Of a DNA stretch of 64,000 bases, positions 53,693-62,318 are shown one piece after another (position 1 is the stretch's first letter; each line of letters begins with the position of its first letter). The translations under genes and the position numbers were made by a program. The notes beneath the pieces were generated by a model. It had not been told where the DNA came from. It was given only the letters and a program-made list of their open reading frames with translations, and ran no database searches. The stretch is from positions 124,001 to 188,000 of the forward strand of contig NZ_WMIF01000003.1 in assembly GCF_009711185.1 (NCBI RefSeq). Reading direction: 5' to 3'. The stretch comes from Paracoccus limosus (GTDB taxonomy: Bacteria; Pseudomonadota; Alphaproteobacteria; Rhodobacterales; Rhodobacteraceae).

Positions 53693-53759
53693 AGGTCAAT
53701 TTCGTCCAATCCCCGCCCGCCGCCGCATGGCATGGCGGGGGCGCGAAAGGACATCTGCC

Positions 53760-54161
53760 ATGCATCTGAAACCCGTCATCATCCTTGACGAAACCCTGCC
53801 CACCGGCCTCAAGGCCAATTTCGCCGCCGTGCTGGGCATGAGCCTTGGGCAGCTGCGCCCCGATCTGGTCGGCGCCGCGACGCCTGCGCAGGACGGCGTG
53901 GCGCTGGCCGGGATCACCACGGTGGCGCTACCGATTCTGGGTGCCCCGGGCGCCGATCTGCCGGCGCTGTTTGCCGCCGCAGCCGGCCTGCCGCTGCGGC
54001 TGGCCTATATGCGCGCCGCCTTCGAGGCGCGCGATTACGCCGATTACACCGCCCGCATCGCCGCCGCACCGCTGGCAGGTCACGCACCGCAGGCGATCCT
54101 GCTGGGCGGGCCGCGCAAGGCGGTGGACCGCATCTGCGGCAGCCTGCGTCTTTTGCGCTGA
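53760..54161 (+). CDS. DUF2000-family protein
   Basis: A 133-residue protein. The ATG follows AAAGGACATC. The family start HLKPVIILDETLPTGLKANFAAVL and the ending PRKAVDRICGSLRLLR region are recognisable. DUF2000 proteins resemble peptidyl-tRNA hydrolase-2 folds and are of unknown function; they are commonly beside AraC regulators as here. Confidence 0.8.
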   Translation: MHLKPVIILDETLPTGLKANFAAVLGMSLGQLRPDLVGAATPAQDGVALAGITTVALPILGAPGADLPALFAAAAGLPLRLAYMRAAFEARDYADYTARIAAAPLAGHAPQAILLGGPRKAVDRICGSLRLLR

Positions 54162-54274
54162 TCCGGGGGACGGTGCGACACGCCACACGCAAAGAAATCC
54201 GCCTGTTTGACCAAGAACAACGAAGCCCCCCCCGGCGCGCGTATCCTGCCTGTATGACTTCGGGAGGGGCGGCA

Positions 54275-55627
54275 ATGGCGGGAAAGCATCTCTCGCGCTG
54301 GACATTGGTATGGTTCGGCTCGGCCATGGCGATGCTGCTGGCCGGCTGCGCGCTGGGCCTTCTGGGCGCAGCGGACCCGCAGGGCTGGTCGCAGGGCAGC
54401 AATCTGGCGGTGGTGCATCTGTTCGTGCTGGGCTGGCTTTGTCAGGTCATGCTGGGGGCGCTGATCCAGTTCGTGCCGGTGCTGGCCGCGCGCCCGCTGG
54501 CCTTTCCCGGGCTGGCGCTGCCGGCGCTGGTCGCGACCTCGACCGGGACACTGGCGCTGGCGCTGGGGTTTCTGGCGCTGGACGGGCATCAGGCGCTGCA
54601 ACCGCTGTTCCTGCTGGCGCCGGTGCTGATCGGACTGGGCTTTGCCTTGGTGGCGGTGATGGTCACGGCGACGCTGTGGCACCGCGACAGCCTGCATCTG
54701 GCCGAGGTCAGGATGGTCCTGCTGGCGCTGGCGGCGCTGGTCGGGCTGTGGCTTAGCGGCGGGCGGATGGTGCTGGCGCTGGCGGGCCTTGGCCCGGCGC
54801 CGGACCTGTCCGCGATGCTGCCGCTGCATCTGCTTCTGGGCATCGCCGGCTGGCTTGGCCTTGCGGCCTGCGGCGTCACCTACAAGCTGTTTGCGATGTT
54901 CCTGCTGGCCCCCGAACAGGGCGGGCGGCTGCGCGGCGCCATCTTCTGGACCGCCGCCGGGCTGGTCGCCCTGCTGCTGGCCGCGCTGTTGTGGCTGCTG
55001 GCGGGCGGCTCTGCCGGGCGGGCCACCGCCCTTGCGCTGGCGCTGCTGCCGCTGCTGGCGCTGCTGGCGCTGCTGTATCTGACCGAGATCGCGCAGCTGT
55101 GGAAAGCCCGCCGCCGCCCCGCGCTGGAGCCCAACATGCTGTGGAGCCGCGCCGCCCTTGCCTTTCTGGCACTGGCGGCGGCCCTGGCGATCCCCGGCTG
55201 GCTGTGGGGTGGCACCTGGGCGGAAACGGCGGTCTTTGTCGCGCTGGTCGGCTGGCTGTCGACGCTGACCCTGGCGCAATTGCTCAAGATCGTGGGCTTT
55301 CTGACATGGATTCAGGTCTTTGCCCCGCGCATCGGCCATCAGCCGGTGCCGATGGTGCAAAAGCTGGGCAGCACACGCGCCGCCAGCGCCTGCCTTGCGC
55401 TGTGGTGTGCGGGCACGCTGGCTGGCGCCCTGTCGCTGCTGGGCGCCAGCCCCGCCGGCTACCGGCTGGCGATGGCGCTGCTGAGCCTTGGCGCGCTGGG
55501 GGTCGGTCGCGAGTTGATCGCGGTCAGGCAGCTGGCGCATCTGCCCCCTGCCGAGCGCCCCGGCCAGTTGCCGCATCTCATGCTTCCCCTGCTTCACCCC
55601 AGACCCCGTGCGGAGACCAGATCGTGA
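54275..55627 (+). CDS. Polytopic membrane protein, haem-copper-oxidase/NnrS-like (function unknown)
   Basis: A 450-residue protein with about 12 hydrophobic helices. ATG 54275 is used because GGGAGG is 8 bp upstream; ATG 54254 is an alternative. His residues in helix 2 (VVHLFVLGWLCQ) and in LPLHLLLGIAGWLG resemble haem-ligand positions in oxidase subunit I-like proteins, but no copper-site histidine cluster is visible. It overlaps the DUF2249 gene by 4 bp. In other denitrifiers such proteins sit with DUF2249 and DUF59 genes near nir; the role is unproven. Confidence 0.65.
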   Translation: MAGKHLSRWTLVWFGSAMAMLLAGCALGLLGAADPQGWSQGSNLAVVHLFVLGWLCQVMLGALIQFVPVLAARPLAFPGLALPALVATSTGTLALALGFLALDGHQALQPLFLLAPVLIGLGFALVAVMVTATLWHRDSLHLAEVRMVLLALAALVGLWLSGGRMVLALAGLGPAPDLSAMLPLHLLLGIAGWLGLAACGVTYKLFAMFLLAPEQGGRLRGAIFWTAAGLVALLLAALLWLLAGGSAGRATALALALLPLLALLALLYLTEIAQLWKARRRPALEPNMLWSRAALAFLALAAALAIPGWLWGGTWAETAVFVALVGWLSTLTLAQLLKIVGFLTWIQVFAPRIGHQPVPMVQKLGSTRAASACLALWCAGTLAGALSLLGASPAGYRLAMALLSLGALGVGRELIAVRQLAHLPPAERPGQLPHLMLPLLHPRPRAETRS

Positions 55628-56151
55628 CCCAGCCCGCCCCGCTAGAGCTTGACGTCCGCCCGATCATCCGGGACGGCGAGGATCCCTTTGGCGCCATCAT
55701 GGCCGCCGTCGATGTGCTGAGCCCCGGTCAGGCGCTGCATCTGCTGGCGCCGTTCCGGCCGGCGCCGCTGTTCACCGTCATGGCCAGCCGCGGCTTTGGC
55801 AGTCAGGACCGCCAGCGCGATGACGGCACATGGGAGGTGCTGTTCACCCCGGCCCCGGCCCCCGGCCCGGATGCCGAGATGACGCCCGGATCGGCCGATG
55901 ACGCGGGCCTGTGGCCGGATGCGGTGCATGAGCTGGACCTGACCGGCCTGACGCCGCCCGAACCCATGGTGCGCATCCTTGAAGCCGTCACCGGGCTGGC
56001 GCCGGGCGAGGTGCTGTTTGCGCTGCTGGACCGCGAGCCGATGTTCCTGTTTCCCGAACTGGCGCAGCGCGGCCATGAATGGGCGGGGAATTTCGCCCGC
56101 TCGGGTCAGGCCTACCGGCTGCTGGTGCGGGCAGGCGCGCGCGATGACTGA
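55624..56151 (+). CDS. Tandem DUF2249 protein
   Basis: A 175-residue protein made of two related halves (about 5-80 and 100-172). Each follows the DUF2249 pattern: LDVRPIIRDGEDPF... then LHLLAPFRPAPLFTVMASRGF, versus LDLTGLTPPEPMVRILEAV... then LFALLDREPMFLFPELAQRGHEW. DUF2249 is related in fold to TusA/SirA. The GTG start overlaps the previous stop. The second half lacks the usual H-x-P-P-L motif. It forms a unit with a membrane protein and a DUF59 protein. Confidence 0.75.
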   Translation: MTQPAPLELDVRPIIRDGEDPFGAIMAAVDVLSPGQALHLLAPFRPAPLFTVMASRGFGSQDRQRDDGTWEVLFTPAPAPGPDAEMTPGSADDAGLWPDAVHELDLTGLTPPEPMVRILEAVTGLAPGEVLFALLDREPMFLFPELAQRGHEWAGNFARSGQAYRLLVRAGARDD

Positions 56152-56419
56152 CCAGATCCGTCAGGCGCTGCGCGCCGTCTTCGACCCCGAAACCGGGCGC
56201 GACCTGATCGCCATGGGCATGATCTATGACATCCGCCGACAGGCGGGCCACGCCGAGGTCACCATGACCACCACCACGCGCGGCTGCCCGCTGACCGAGG
56301 TGCTGCGGCTGGGCGTGCAGGCGGCGCTGCTGGCCGTCCCCGGCGTGACCAGCGCCGAGGTCACGCTGATATGGGATCCGCCCTGGACCCCCGACCGGAT
56401 CGAGCCGCTGGCCTTCTAG
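56144..56419 (+). CDS. DUF59/MIP18-family Fe-S assembly factor (SufT/PaaD-like)
   Basis: A 91-residue protein with the DUF59 signature: FDPETGRDLIAMGMIYDI (DPE near the start), then TMTTTTRGCPLTEVLRLGVQ with the conserved Cys, and VEVTL-type strand ending in WDPPWTPDRI. Such proteins aid Fe-S or metal-centre maturation in the cytosol. It overlaps DUF2249 by 8 bp. Being next to nirK suggests a supporting role in anaerobic metalloenzyme assembly, by inference. Confidence 0.85.
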   Translation: MTDQIRQALRAVFDPETGRDLIAMGMIYDIRRQAGHAEVTMTTTTRGCPLTEVLRLGVQAALLAVPGVTSAEVTLIWDPPWTPDRIEPLAF

Positions 56420-56565
56420 CCCGGCCGTCCCCGCCGGCCCCCGCGACCGGCCCCCAAGACCGGCTCATGCCCGCGCCGCGAACCGCCGCGCGTGGCCAGA
56501 ACCACCCGCAGCACATCGCCCGGAAACCGCAAGCGGAGCCCCCAAGGCACCCGACCGCAGGGGTG

Positions 56566-56584
56566 GCCTTGATTCGGCCAAGGC
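56566..56584 (+). repeat. Small hairpin in the 56,420-56,787 intergenic region
   Basis: GCCTTG (56566-56571) pairs with CAAGGC (56579-56584) around a 7-nt loop, 147 bp after the DUF59 stop. It may end the upstream unit. The rest of this 368-bp gap shows the nirK regulatory box and no open frame I would support. Confidence 0.35.
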
Positions 56585-56687
56585 TGCGGCGGGTGGCGGC
56601 GGATCGAGGCGCCGGCGCGGCGATGGGGCGGAAATCTCTCTGCTCTTTGTGCTGCCACAAGTAAAGCGCCCATTTGCCCGACCCTCC

Positions 56688-56701
56688 TTGATCCGGCTCA
56701 A
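56688..56701 (+). promoter_or_regulatory. FNR/NNR-like box of nirK
   Basis: TTGAT-CCGG-CTCAA has the TTGAY-N4-nnCAA form of FNR/NNR sites with one deviation in the right half. It is centred 93 bp before the nirK ATG. NO-responsive NNR-type control of nir genes is known in Paracoccus. Confidence 0.6.
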
Positions 56702-56787
56702 CGACGGCCCGTGCGCGGCGCGGCATCATTGGGACAGCGGATCAAGAACCGCACCGAATACAAAGCCATGAGTGAAAGGAACCCGTC

Positions 56788-57912
56788 ATGACCTCCCTGT
56801 CCTTCAGCCGCCGCACCGTTCTGGCCGGCGCCGCCATCGCCGGAGCCATGACGCAGGTCCGTCAAGCCGCCGCCGAAACCAAAGCGGTGCTGACCCCGGC
56901 ATCCGCCACCGACATCGCCCAGCTGCCCCGCCAGAAGGTCAAACTGGTCGATCCGCCCTTCGTGCACGAACATGAGCAGGTGGCGACCGGCGGCCCCAAG
57001 GTGGTCGAATTCGAAATGACCATCCAGGAGAAAAAGATCACGCTCGACAACAGCGGCGCGACCTATTGGGCCTCGACCTTCAACGGCACCGTGCCGGGCC
57101 CGCTGATGGTGGTGCACGAAGGCGATTACCTTGAACTGACGCTGATCAACCCCGACACGAACGAGCTGATGCACAACATCGACTTCCACGCCTCGACCGG
57201 GGCGCTTGGCGGCGGCGGGCTGACCCAGATCAACCCCGGCGAGAAATGCGTGCTGCGCTGGAAGGCGACCAAGCCGGGCGTCTTCGTCTATCACTGCGCC
57301 CCTCCGGGCATGGTGGCCTTCCACGTCGTCTCGGGGATGAACGGCGCCGTCATGGTGCTGCCGCGCGAGGGGCTGAAGGGCCGCGAAGGCGAACCCGTCC
57401 ACTATGACAAGGTGTTCTACATCGGCGAGCAGGATTTCTACGTGCCGCGCGACGCCGACGGCAACTGGAAGAATTATGACAGCGCCGGCGAAAGCTATGA
57501 GGATGTCGTCAAGGTGATGCGGACGCTGACGCCCACGCATGTGGTCTTCAACGGCGCGGTGGGCGCGCTGACCGGCGACAATGCGATGAAAGCGAAGGTC
57601 GGCGAGACCGTGGCCTTTATCCATTCGCAGGCCAACCGCGACACCCGCCCGCACCTGATCGGCGGCCATGGCAATTACGTCTGGGCCACGGGCAAGTTCG
57701 GCAACCCGCCCGAGCGCGGGCTGGAAACCTGGTTCATTCCGGGCGGCACGGCAGGGATGATGGTCTATACCTTCGAACAGCCCGGCATCTACGCCTATGT
57801 GAACCACAACCTGATCGAGGCCTTTGAACTGGGCGCGGCGGCGCATGTCGTCGTCGAGGGGGAATGGAACAACGACCTGATGACCCAGGTCCTGGCCCCC
57901 AGCCCGATCTGA
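56788..57912 (+). CDS. nirK: Copper-containing nitrite reductase
   Basis: A 374-residue NirK with a Tat signal (F-S-R-R-T-V-L at 6-12, cleavage after QAAA). Two cupredoxin domains hold all copper ligands: type 1 His129, Cys170, His179, Met184; type 2 His134, His169, His340. The catalytic Asp132 (HNIDFHA) and His of TPTHVVFNG are present. The sequence is class I (Alcaligenes/Rhodobacter-like), a periplasmic homotrimer reducing nitrite to NO. The donor is probably the pseudoazurin encoded at 59731. It is followed by nirV. Confidence 0.98.
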   Translation: MTSLSFSRRTVLAGAAIAGAMTQVRQAAAETKAVLTPASATDIAQLPRQKVKLVDPPFVHEHEQVATGGPKVVEFEMTIQEKKITLDNSGATYWASTFNGTVPGPLMVVHEGDYLELTLINPDTNELMHNIDFHASTGALGGGGLTQINPGEKCVLRWKATKPGVFVYHCAPPGMVAFHVVSGMNGAVMVLPREGLKGREGEPVHYDKVFYIGEQDFYVPRDADGNWKNYDSAGESYEDVVKVMRTLTPTHVVFNGAVGALTGDNAMKAKVGETVAFIHSQANRDTRPHLIGGHGNYVWATGKFGNPPERGLETWFIPGGTAGMMVYTFEQPGIYAYVNHNLIEAFELGAAAHVVVEGEWNNDLMTQVLAPSPI

Positions 57913-57978
57913 GCCCCCCGATCCGAGCCACCGGGGTCCGGCGCCAGATCCGGGCCGGATCCGAACAACCCGATCCGG

Positions 57979-58004
57979 CCCGCCGCGGAAACAGCCGCAG
58001 CGGG
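57979..58004 (+). repeat. Hairpin between nirK and nirV
   Basis: CCCGC-C-GCGG (57979-57988) pairs with CCGC-A-GCGGG (57995-58004) with one mismatch and a 6-nt loop. There is no U-tract, so it may stabilise the nirK message or attenuate nirV rather than terminate. Confidence 0.45.
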
Positions 58005-58027
58005 TCCGTTTACAAGGGGAAACCAGC

Positions 58028-58840
58028 ATGCGTCCCGTCAGCCTGCTTTTCGCCAGCGCCGCCCTTGCCTTGGCCGGCGCCCTGTTTCTGACCGCATCCG
58101 GGCCGCGCGCCTCGGTCGATACGCCGACGCTGGTGCGGCTGGAGCCCGCGCCTTTCCGGCACCGGCTGGATGGCGATTGGCAGCGCCGGGGCCTGCCCGC
58201 CGATGCGCCGATGGCCGAGGTGTCGCTGCCCGCGCCGGTCGAGATCATGGCGACGCAGGTCAGCAACCGGCAATGGGGCGCCTGCGTCGCGGCCGGGGCC
58301 TGCCCCGCGCTGGCGCGGGCGGGCGATAGCCCCGACCTGCCGGTGACCGGAGTGAACTGGTATGACGCCCAAAGCTATGCCGTCTGGCTGTCGCGCCAGA
58401 CCGGGGCGACATGGCGGCTGCCCACGGATGTCGAATGGGCCCATGCGGCGGCCGAGCTGTTTCGCGACGACGCGCTGGGGGTCGAAAGCGATCCCGAAAA
58501 CCCCGCCGCGCTGTGGCTGGCCGAATATGCCGCACAATCGGCCCGCAGCCGTGACTTCGACCGCGAGATCCGCCCGGTCGGCCAGCTGAACGTCAACTCG
58601 CTGGGCGTGCATGACATCGGCGGCGCGGTCTGGGACTGGACTTCGACCTGCCTGCGTCAGGGCGAGATCGACGACCACGGCGCCATCCTGCGCCAAAGCG
58701 AAAGCTGCGGCATCTATATCGCCGAGGGCCTGCACCGCGCCGCCATCGTCGATTTCGTGCGCGAGCCGAAATCGGGGGGCTGCTCGGTCGGCCTGCCACC
58801 GGCCAATCTGGGCTTTCGCCTGGTGCGCGAAACGGGCTGA
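58028..58840 (+). CDS. nirV: NirV, formylglycine-generating-enzyme-like protein
   Basis: A 270-residue protein with an N-terminal hydrophobic signal or anchor (residues 1-22) and a FGE/SUMF1 domain (about 60-265): TGVNWYDAQSYAVWLSRQTGATWRLPTDVEWAHAA and GLPPANLGFRLVRETG. It is 115 bp after nirK, the standard nirK-nirV arrangement. NirV is widely conserved beside nirK but its function is unsettled. Cys pairs near CVAAGACP could serve a redox or copper role. Confidence 0.93.
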   Translation: MRPVSLLFASAALALAGALFLTASGPRASVDTPTLVRLEPAPFRHRLDGDWQRRGLPADAPMAEVSLPAPVEIMATQVSNRQWGACVAAGACPALARAGDSPDLPVTGVNWYDAQSYAVWLSRQTGATWRLPTDVEWAHAAAELFRDDALGVESDPENPAALWLAEYAAQSARSRDFDREIRPVGQLNVNSLGVHDIGGAVWDWTSTCLRQGEIDDHGAILRQSESCGIYIAEGLHRAAIVDFVREPKSGGCSVGLPPANLGFRLVRETG

Positions 58841-58913
58841 GCGGGATGGGCAAAAGCGCGCAGGCTGGGGTGCTTTGCTTTCCCTCGTTTTTGCGGCAGT
58901 TAAAGGGCATCCC

Positions 58914-59624
58914 ATGGTAAAGGCTGGCCGCGTGGCAATCGACATCTCCCTGGTCCGCAATCTTCCGCTGTTTCGCCAGATGGAGCCTGCGGCTCTGGCG
59001 CGCATGATGACGCGCGCGACTCCGCAGCGGTTCGCCAAGGGCGCGACCGTCTTTGAACAGGGCGCCGATGCGGCCGCCTTTTTCTTTCTGCTGCACGGGC
59101 GGCTGAAGGTCAGTCAGGTCACGGCGGACGGCCAGCAGGTCATGATGCGGGTGGTGCATCCGGGCGATCTGTTCGGCTTTGCCCGCGCACTGGCGCGGCC
59201 CGACTATCCCGGCACCGCCAAGGCGGCGGTGGATTCGCTGGTGATCTCGTGGCCGATGGCGGAATGGGACACCGTCGTCGAAGGCAATCCTCGTTTGGCC
59301 ATGAACGCCATGCAGAACATCGGCCAGCGTCTGGACGAGGCCCATACCCGGCTGCGCGAAATGTCCACCCAAGAGGTCGAACGCCGCGTGGCCCATGCCG
59401 TGCTGCGTCTGACGCAAAAGGCCGGCAGCATCGAGCCGGCCGGCACGCGCATCGACTTTCCCATCACCCGTCAGGATATCGCCGAGATGACCGGCACCAC
59501 GCTGCACACCGTCTCGCGGCTGCTGTCGGCATGGGAAGCGCGCGGGCTGGTCGAGGGCGGTCGGCAAAAGCTGATGGTCACCGATGCCGAGGGGCTGGCC
59601 CGGATCGCCGATCCCGAGGATTGA
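58914..59624 (+). CDS. Crp/Fnr-family regulator (NNR/DNR-like, no Fe-S cysteines)
   Basis: A 236-residue regulator: beta-roll sensor (about 25-130; FEQGADAAAFFFLLHGRLKV, then GDLFGFARAL), long helix and HTH (ITRQDIAEMTGTTLHTVSRLLSAWEARG). It has no Cys in the N-terminal region, so it is not an FNR; it could bind haem for NO sensing as DNR does. The ATG at 58914 follows AAAGGG. It lies between nirV and pseudoazurin and probably controls one or both. Confidence 0.85.
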   Translation: MVKAGRVAIDISLVRNLPLFRQMEPAALARMMTRATPQRFAKGATVFEQGADAAAFFFLLHGRLKVSQVTADGQQVMMRVVHPGDLFGFARALARPDYPGTAKAAVDSLVISWPMAEWDTVVEGNPRLAMNAMQNIGQRLDEAHTRLREMSTQEVERRVAHAVLRLTQKAGSIEPAGTRIDFPITRQDIAEMTGTTLHTVSRLLSAWEARGLVEGGRQKLMVTDAEGLARIADPED

Positions 59625-59645
59625 GCAACGCTTTGGCCGATCTGT

Positions 59646-59659
59646 TTGCGATTGCGCAA
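59646..59659 (+). promoter_or_regulatory. FNR/NNR-like palindrome before the pseudoazurin gene
   Basis: TTGCG-ATTG-CGCAA is a perfect 5-4-5 inverted repeat of the TTGnn-N4-nnCAA type. It is centred 78 bp before the pseudoazurin ATG and 28 bp after the preceding regulator gene. Confidence 0.6.
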
Positions 59660-59730
59660 AGTGACGCCGGCGAATTCCGACTAAATCTCTGGCCAAGGGA
59701 TGACCCTATTCCCGTCACCGGAGATCCGAC

Positions 59731-60168
59731 ATGAAACTCGCCACCCTTATCGCCGCCCCTGTCTTCGTTCTGGCGCTTGCCGGAACCGCCCTCGCCGCCG
59801 AGCACGAGGTCCACATGCTCAACAAGGGCGAAGCCGGGGCCATGGTGTTCGAACCGGCCTTTACCAAGGCCGAGCCCGGCGACACCATCCGCTTCATCCC
59901 CACCGACAAGGGCCATAACGTCGAAGGGATCAAGGACATCCTGCCCGCCGGCGTCGCGCCCTTCAAAAGCCCGATCAACGAGGAATATACCCTGACCGTC
60001 ACCGAGCCGGGGCTTTACGGTGTGAAATGCACGCCGCATTTCGCCATGGGCATGGTCGCGTTGATTCAGGTCGGGGCCGAGCCGGCCAATCTGGACACCG
60101 CCAAGACCGCGAAACTGCCGAAAAAGGCGCGCGAGCGCATGGACGCAGATCTCGGCAAGCTGCAGTAA
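59731..60168 (+). CDS. Pseudoazurin, electron donor to nitrite reductase
   Basis: A 145-residue precursor with a Sec signal peptide (cleavage after TALA) and a mature blue-copper protein starting [11 protein letters not shown]. Type-1 copper ligands are His in [10 protein letters not shown] and the C-T-P-H-F-A-M-G-M loop (Cys, His, Met). Soluble, periplasmic. It would carry electrons from cytochrome bc1 to NirK. It has its own FNR/NNR-like palindrome. Confidence 0.95.
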   Translation: MKLATLIAAPVFVLALAGTALAAEHEVHMLNKGEAGAMVFEPAFTKAEPGDTIRFIPTDKGHNVEGIKDILPAGVAPFKSPINEEYTLTVTEPGLYGVKCTPHFAMGMVALIQVGAEPANLDTAKTAKLPKKARERMDADLGKLQ

Positions 60169-60215
60169 GCCGGGGCAGCGGCAGGGGTCGGGCCAAGGCA
60201 TGGCCCCAAGCCCTG

Positions 60216-60244
60216 TTGACACCGGGCGGCCTGCGGCCAATGGT
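60216..60244 (+). promoter_or_regulatory. Candidate sigma-70 promoter of the DNR-like gene
   Basis: TTGACA (60216-60221) is followed after 17 bp by AATGGT (60239-60244). The -35 is perfect and the -10 is weak. It lies 54 bp before the ATG at 60298; no FNR box was seen here. Confidence 0.35.
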
Positions 60245-60297
60245 CCCGACCTGCCGTTCCGGCCCCACCCCGCCCCCCATCCCGCGAAAGCCCCATC

Positions 60298-61017
60298 ATG
60301 ACGCGCCAGTCCCTGACCCCGCTGCACCGCCGGATTGCCGGCCAGTCGCGGCTGATCGCGGGCCTGCCGCCCGAAATGGCGGACCGGCTGCTGGATGCCG
60401 CGCAGGTGCAGCGCCTGCGCCGGGGACAGGCGCTGTTTCATCAGGGTGACGCCGCCCGCGCCATCCACATCATGGCCGAAGGCTGGGTCAAGCTGTATCG
60501 CATCGCGCCCAACGGGACCGAGGCGGTGGTCGGCGTGATGACCCGCGGCCAAAGCTTTGGCGAACCCATCGCGCTGCGCCGCGCCGCCTATCCGGTTTCA
60601 GCCGAGGCGACGACCGCCTGCGAGATCGTGGCCGTGCCGGCGCAGGCCTTTCTTGACCTGCTGCAGGCCCATCCCGAGGCGGCGATCTCGGTCCTGTCGG
60701 CGACCTTTTTGCATCTGCAGGGGCTGGTCGAGCAGATCGAGCAGCTCAAGGCGCGCTCGGGCGCGCAGCGCGTGGCGGAATTCCTGCTGGACCTCTGCCC
60801 GGCCGAGGCCGAAAGCGCCACCGTGGTCCTGCCCTATGACAAGGCGCTGATCGCCGGCCGGCTGGGCATGAAGCCCGAAAGCCTCAGCCGCGCCTTTGTC
60901 CGGCTGCGCGAATGCGGGGTGCGCATCAACCAGACCCATGCCGTCATCGCCTCGGTCAGCCAGTTGCGCGGGCTGGCGCATGACGATGGCTCGGGCCACC
61001 TAGGCCGCGCCCTTTAG
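60298..61017 (+). CDS. DNR/NNR-type Crp/Fnr regulator
   Basis: A 239-residue regulator with the DNR-like layout: FHQGDAARAIHIMAEGWVKLYRIAPNGTEAVVGVM beta-roll, dimer helix HLQGLVEQIEQLKARSGAQRVAEFLLDL and HTH (KALIAGRLGMKPESLSRAFVRLRECG). The N-terminal FNR cysteines are missing. DNR/NNR proteins sense NO through haem and switch on nir and nor. It is most similar, of the three Crp/Fnr genes here, to Pseudomonas DNR in the region I compared from memory. Monocistronic; converges with the RIC gene. Confidence 0.85.
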   Translation: MTRQSLTPLHRRIAGQSRLIAGLPPEMADRLLDAAQVQRLRRGQALFHQGDAARAIHIMAEGWVKLYRIAPNGTEAVVGVMTRGQSFGEPIALRRAAYPVSAEATTACEIVAVPAQAFLDLLQAHPEAAISVLSATFLHLQGLVEQIEQLKARSGAQRVAEFLLDLCPAEAESATVVLPYDKALIAGRLGMKPESLSRAFVRLRECGVRINQTHAVIASVSQLRGLAHDDGSGHLGRAL

Positions 61018-61020
61018 GCA

Positions 61021-61041
61021 CGGGCGGCGCAGGGCCGCCCG
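61021..61041 (+). terminator. Hairpin between convergent DNR-like and RIC genes
   Basis: CGGGCGGC (61021-61028) pairs perfectly with GCCGCCCG (61034-61041) over a 5-nt loop. No U-tract follows on either strand. Confidence 0.45.
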
Positions 61042-61056
61042 CCCCCCGATCATGCC

Positions 61057-61722
61057 TCAGGCCGCAAGCGCGCGGGGAAACAGCACCGTTTCCTCAAGAT
61101 GGACATGCGCCACCACATCGTCGCAAAGCTTGCGCAGCCCGGTATAAAGCGCGGTCCACGACCCGCAGGCGCCTTCGGGCAGGACCAGCCCATGGGTGAC
61201 ATGCTCGACCTGATGCAGCAGTTCGGCGGTCACGGCATGTTCGCGGGTCATCACATCGACCGGCTGGGCCAGCAGCGCGCCCGCGCCCTGCAACATGGCG
61301 GGAAAGAGCACGCTTTCCTCTTTCGTCATGTGCTGGTCCAGATCGTCGCGCAAGGCCAGCAGCACCTCGGTCAGGCCCAGCGGCGCCTCGTCATGGTCGC
61401 CATGCACCGACTCAACCCGGTTGGCCAGCTGGACAAGGAAATCCAGCTCATGGCGATGGGCGGCATGATAGCGTTCCAGAATATGGGCGATCAGGACCGG
61501 CGTCTCTTGCGGCGCGTCATGGCCGGCGCTGTCGATCAGCGCCTGCAACCGGGCGGTCAGCGCGGCAAGGTCCAGCCCGGCCTTGTCGGCGGCATCGGCA
61601 AGGCTGAGCGCGCCACCGCAGCAAAAGCTGATATCGGCATCGCGAAAGATCTGCGCCGCGCCGGGCAGCCGGGCGGCGATGTCGCGCACGGTGGTTTCGG
61701 GGGCAAGAAGGCTGTCGGTCAT
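61057..61722 (-). CDS. RIC-family di-iron repair protein (ScdA/YtfE/DnrN)
   Basis: A 221-residue RIC protein: N-terminal ScdA_N domain with FRDADISFCCGG (about 30-41) and a hemerythrin-like bundle with His and Glu ligands in HRHELDFLVQ, DQHMTKEESVLFPA, REHAVTAELL and HVHLEETVLFP. It repairs Fe-S clusters damaged by NO. ATG 61722 is used because GGAG is 6 bp upstream; ATG 61740, overlapping the ubiX stop, is an alternative. It is the third gene after ubiD and ubiX, so it shares their FNR box. Confidence 0.9.
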   Translation of the reverse strand: MTDSLLAPETTVRDIAARLPGAAQIFRDADISFCCGGALSLADAADKAGLDLAALTARLQALIDSAGHDAPQETPVLIAHILERYHAAHRHELDFLVQLANRVESVHGDHDEAPLGLTEVLLALRDDLDQHMTKEESVLFPAMLQGAGALLAQPVDVMTREHAVTAELLHQVEHVTHGLVLPEGACGSWTALYTGLRKLCDDVVAHVHLEETVLFPRALAA

Positions 61723-61739
61723 CGGGGTCTCCGGTTTCA

Positions 61740-62318
61740 TCAGGAAGGACGGGATTCGGTCGTGGCGGACCAGGCCCGCGCCTGCGGCTGGGCCAGATGC
61801 AAAAGATCGACGGCGCGGGCGGCGATCTGGGCGCTGGCCTCGGCCAGAGTGGCGTGATGCAGGTAAAAGGCCGGCACTGGCGGCAGCACGATGGCGCCCA
61901 TTTCGGTCACCGCCTGCATGTTGCGCAGATGCGCCAGCGTCAGCGGCGCCTCGCGCGCCAGCAGGACCAGCGGCCGACGTTCCTTCAGCTGCACCCCGGC
62001 GGCGCGGGTCAGCAGGTTGTCATCCAGCCCATGGGCGATGGCGGCCAGACTGCGCATCGAACAGGGCGCGACGATCATCCCCGCCACCGGGCAGGACCCC
62101 GACGCGATCGCGGCACCTAGGTCATGCAAGGGATGGCGGCGTGCGGCCAGCGCGGCCAGCGCGGCCTCGGCCCCCGGCCCGACCTCGGCGGCCAGCGTGC
62201 GCGCGGCCATGGCCGACAACACCAGCTCGACCCCGGCGCCGATCCGGTTCAGCGCGCGCGCGCAATCCAGCGCCAGCATCGCCCCCGAAGCCCCCGAGAC
62301 GCCCAGCACCACCCTCAT
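61740..62318 (-). CDS. ubiX: Flavin prenyltransferase UbiX
   Basis: A 192-residue UbiX/Pad1 protein: VLGVSGASGAMLALDCARAL start, PCSMRSLAAIAHGLDDNLLTRAAGVQLKERRPLVLLAREAPL and EMGAIVLPPVPAFY. It makes prenyl-FMN, the cofactor of UbiD. The start overlaps ubiD by 4 bp. It acts in ubiquinone biosynthesis. Confidence 0.96.
   Translation of the reverse strand: MRVVLGVSGASGAMLALDCARALNRIGAGVELVLSAMAARTLAAEVGPGAEAALAALAARRHPLHDLGAAIASGSCPVAGMIVAPCSMRSLAAIAHGLDDNLLTRAAGVQLKERRPLVLLAREAPLTLAHLRNMQAVTEMGAIVLPPVPAFYLHHATLAEASAQIAARAVDLLHLAQPQARAWSATTESRPS

Noticed and set aside
56420..56787. Short open frames in the gap before nirK
   Set aside because: They are Arg/Pro/Ala-rich, overlap each other on both strands, lack ribosome-binding sites and cross the regulatory box.
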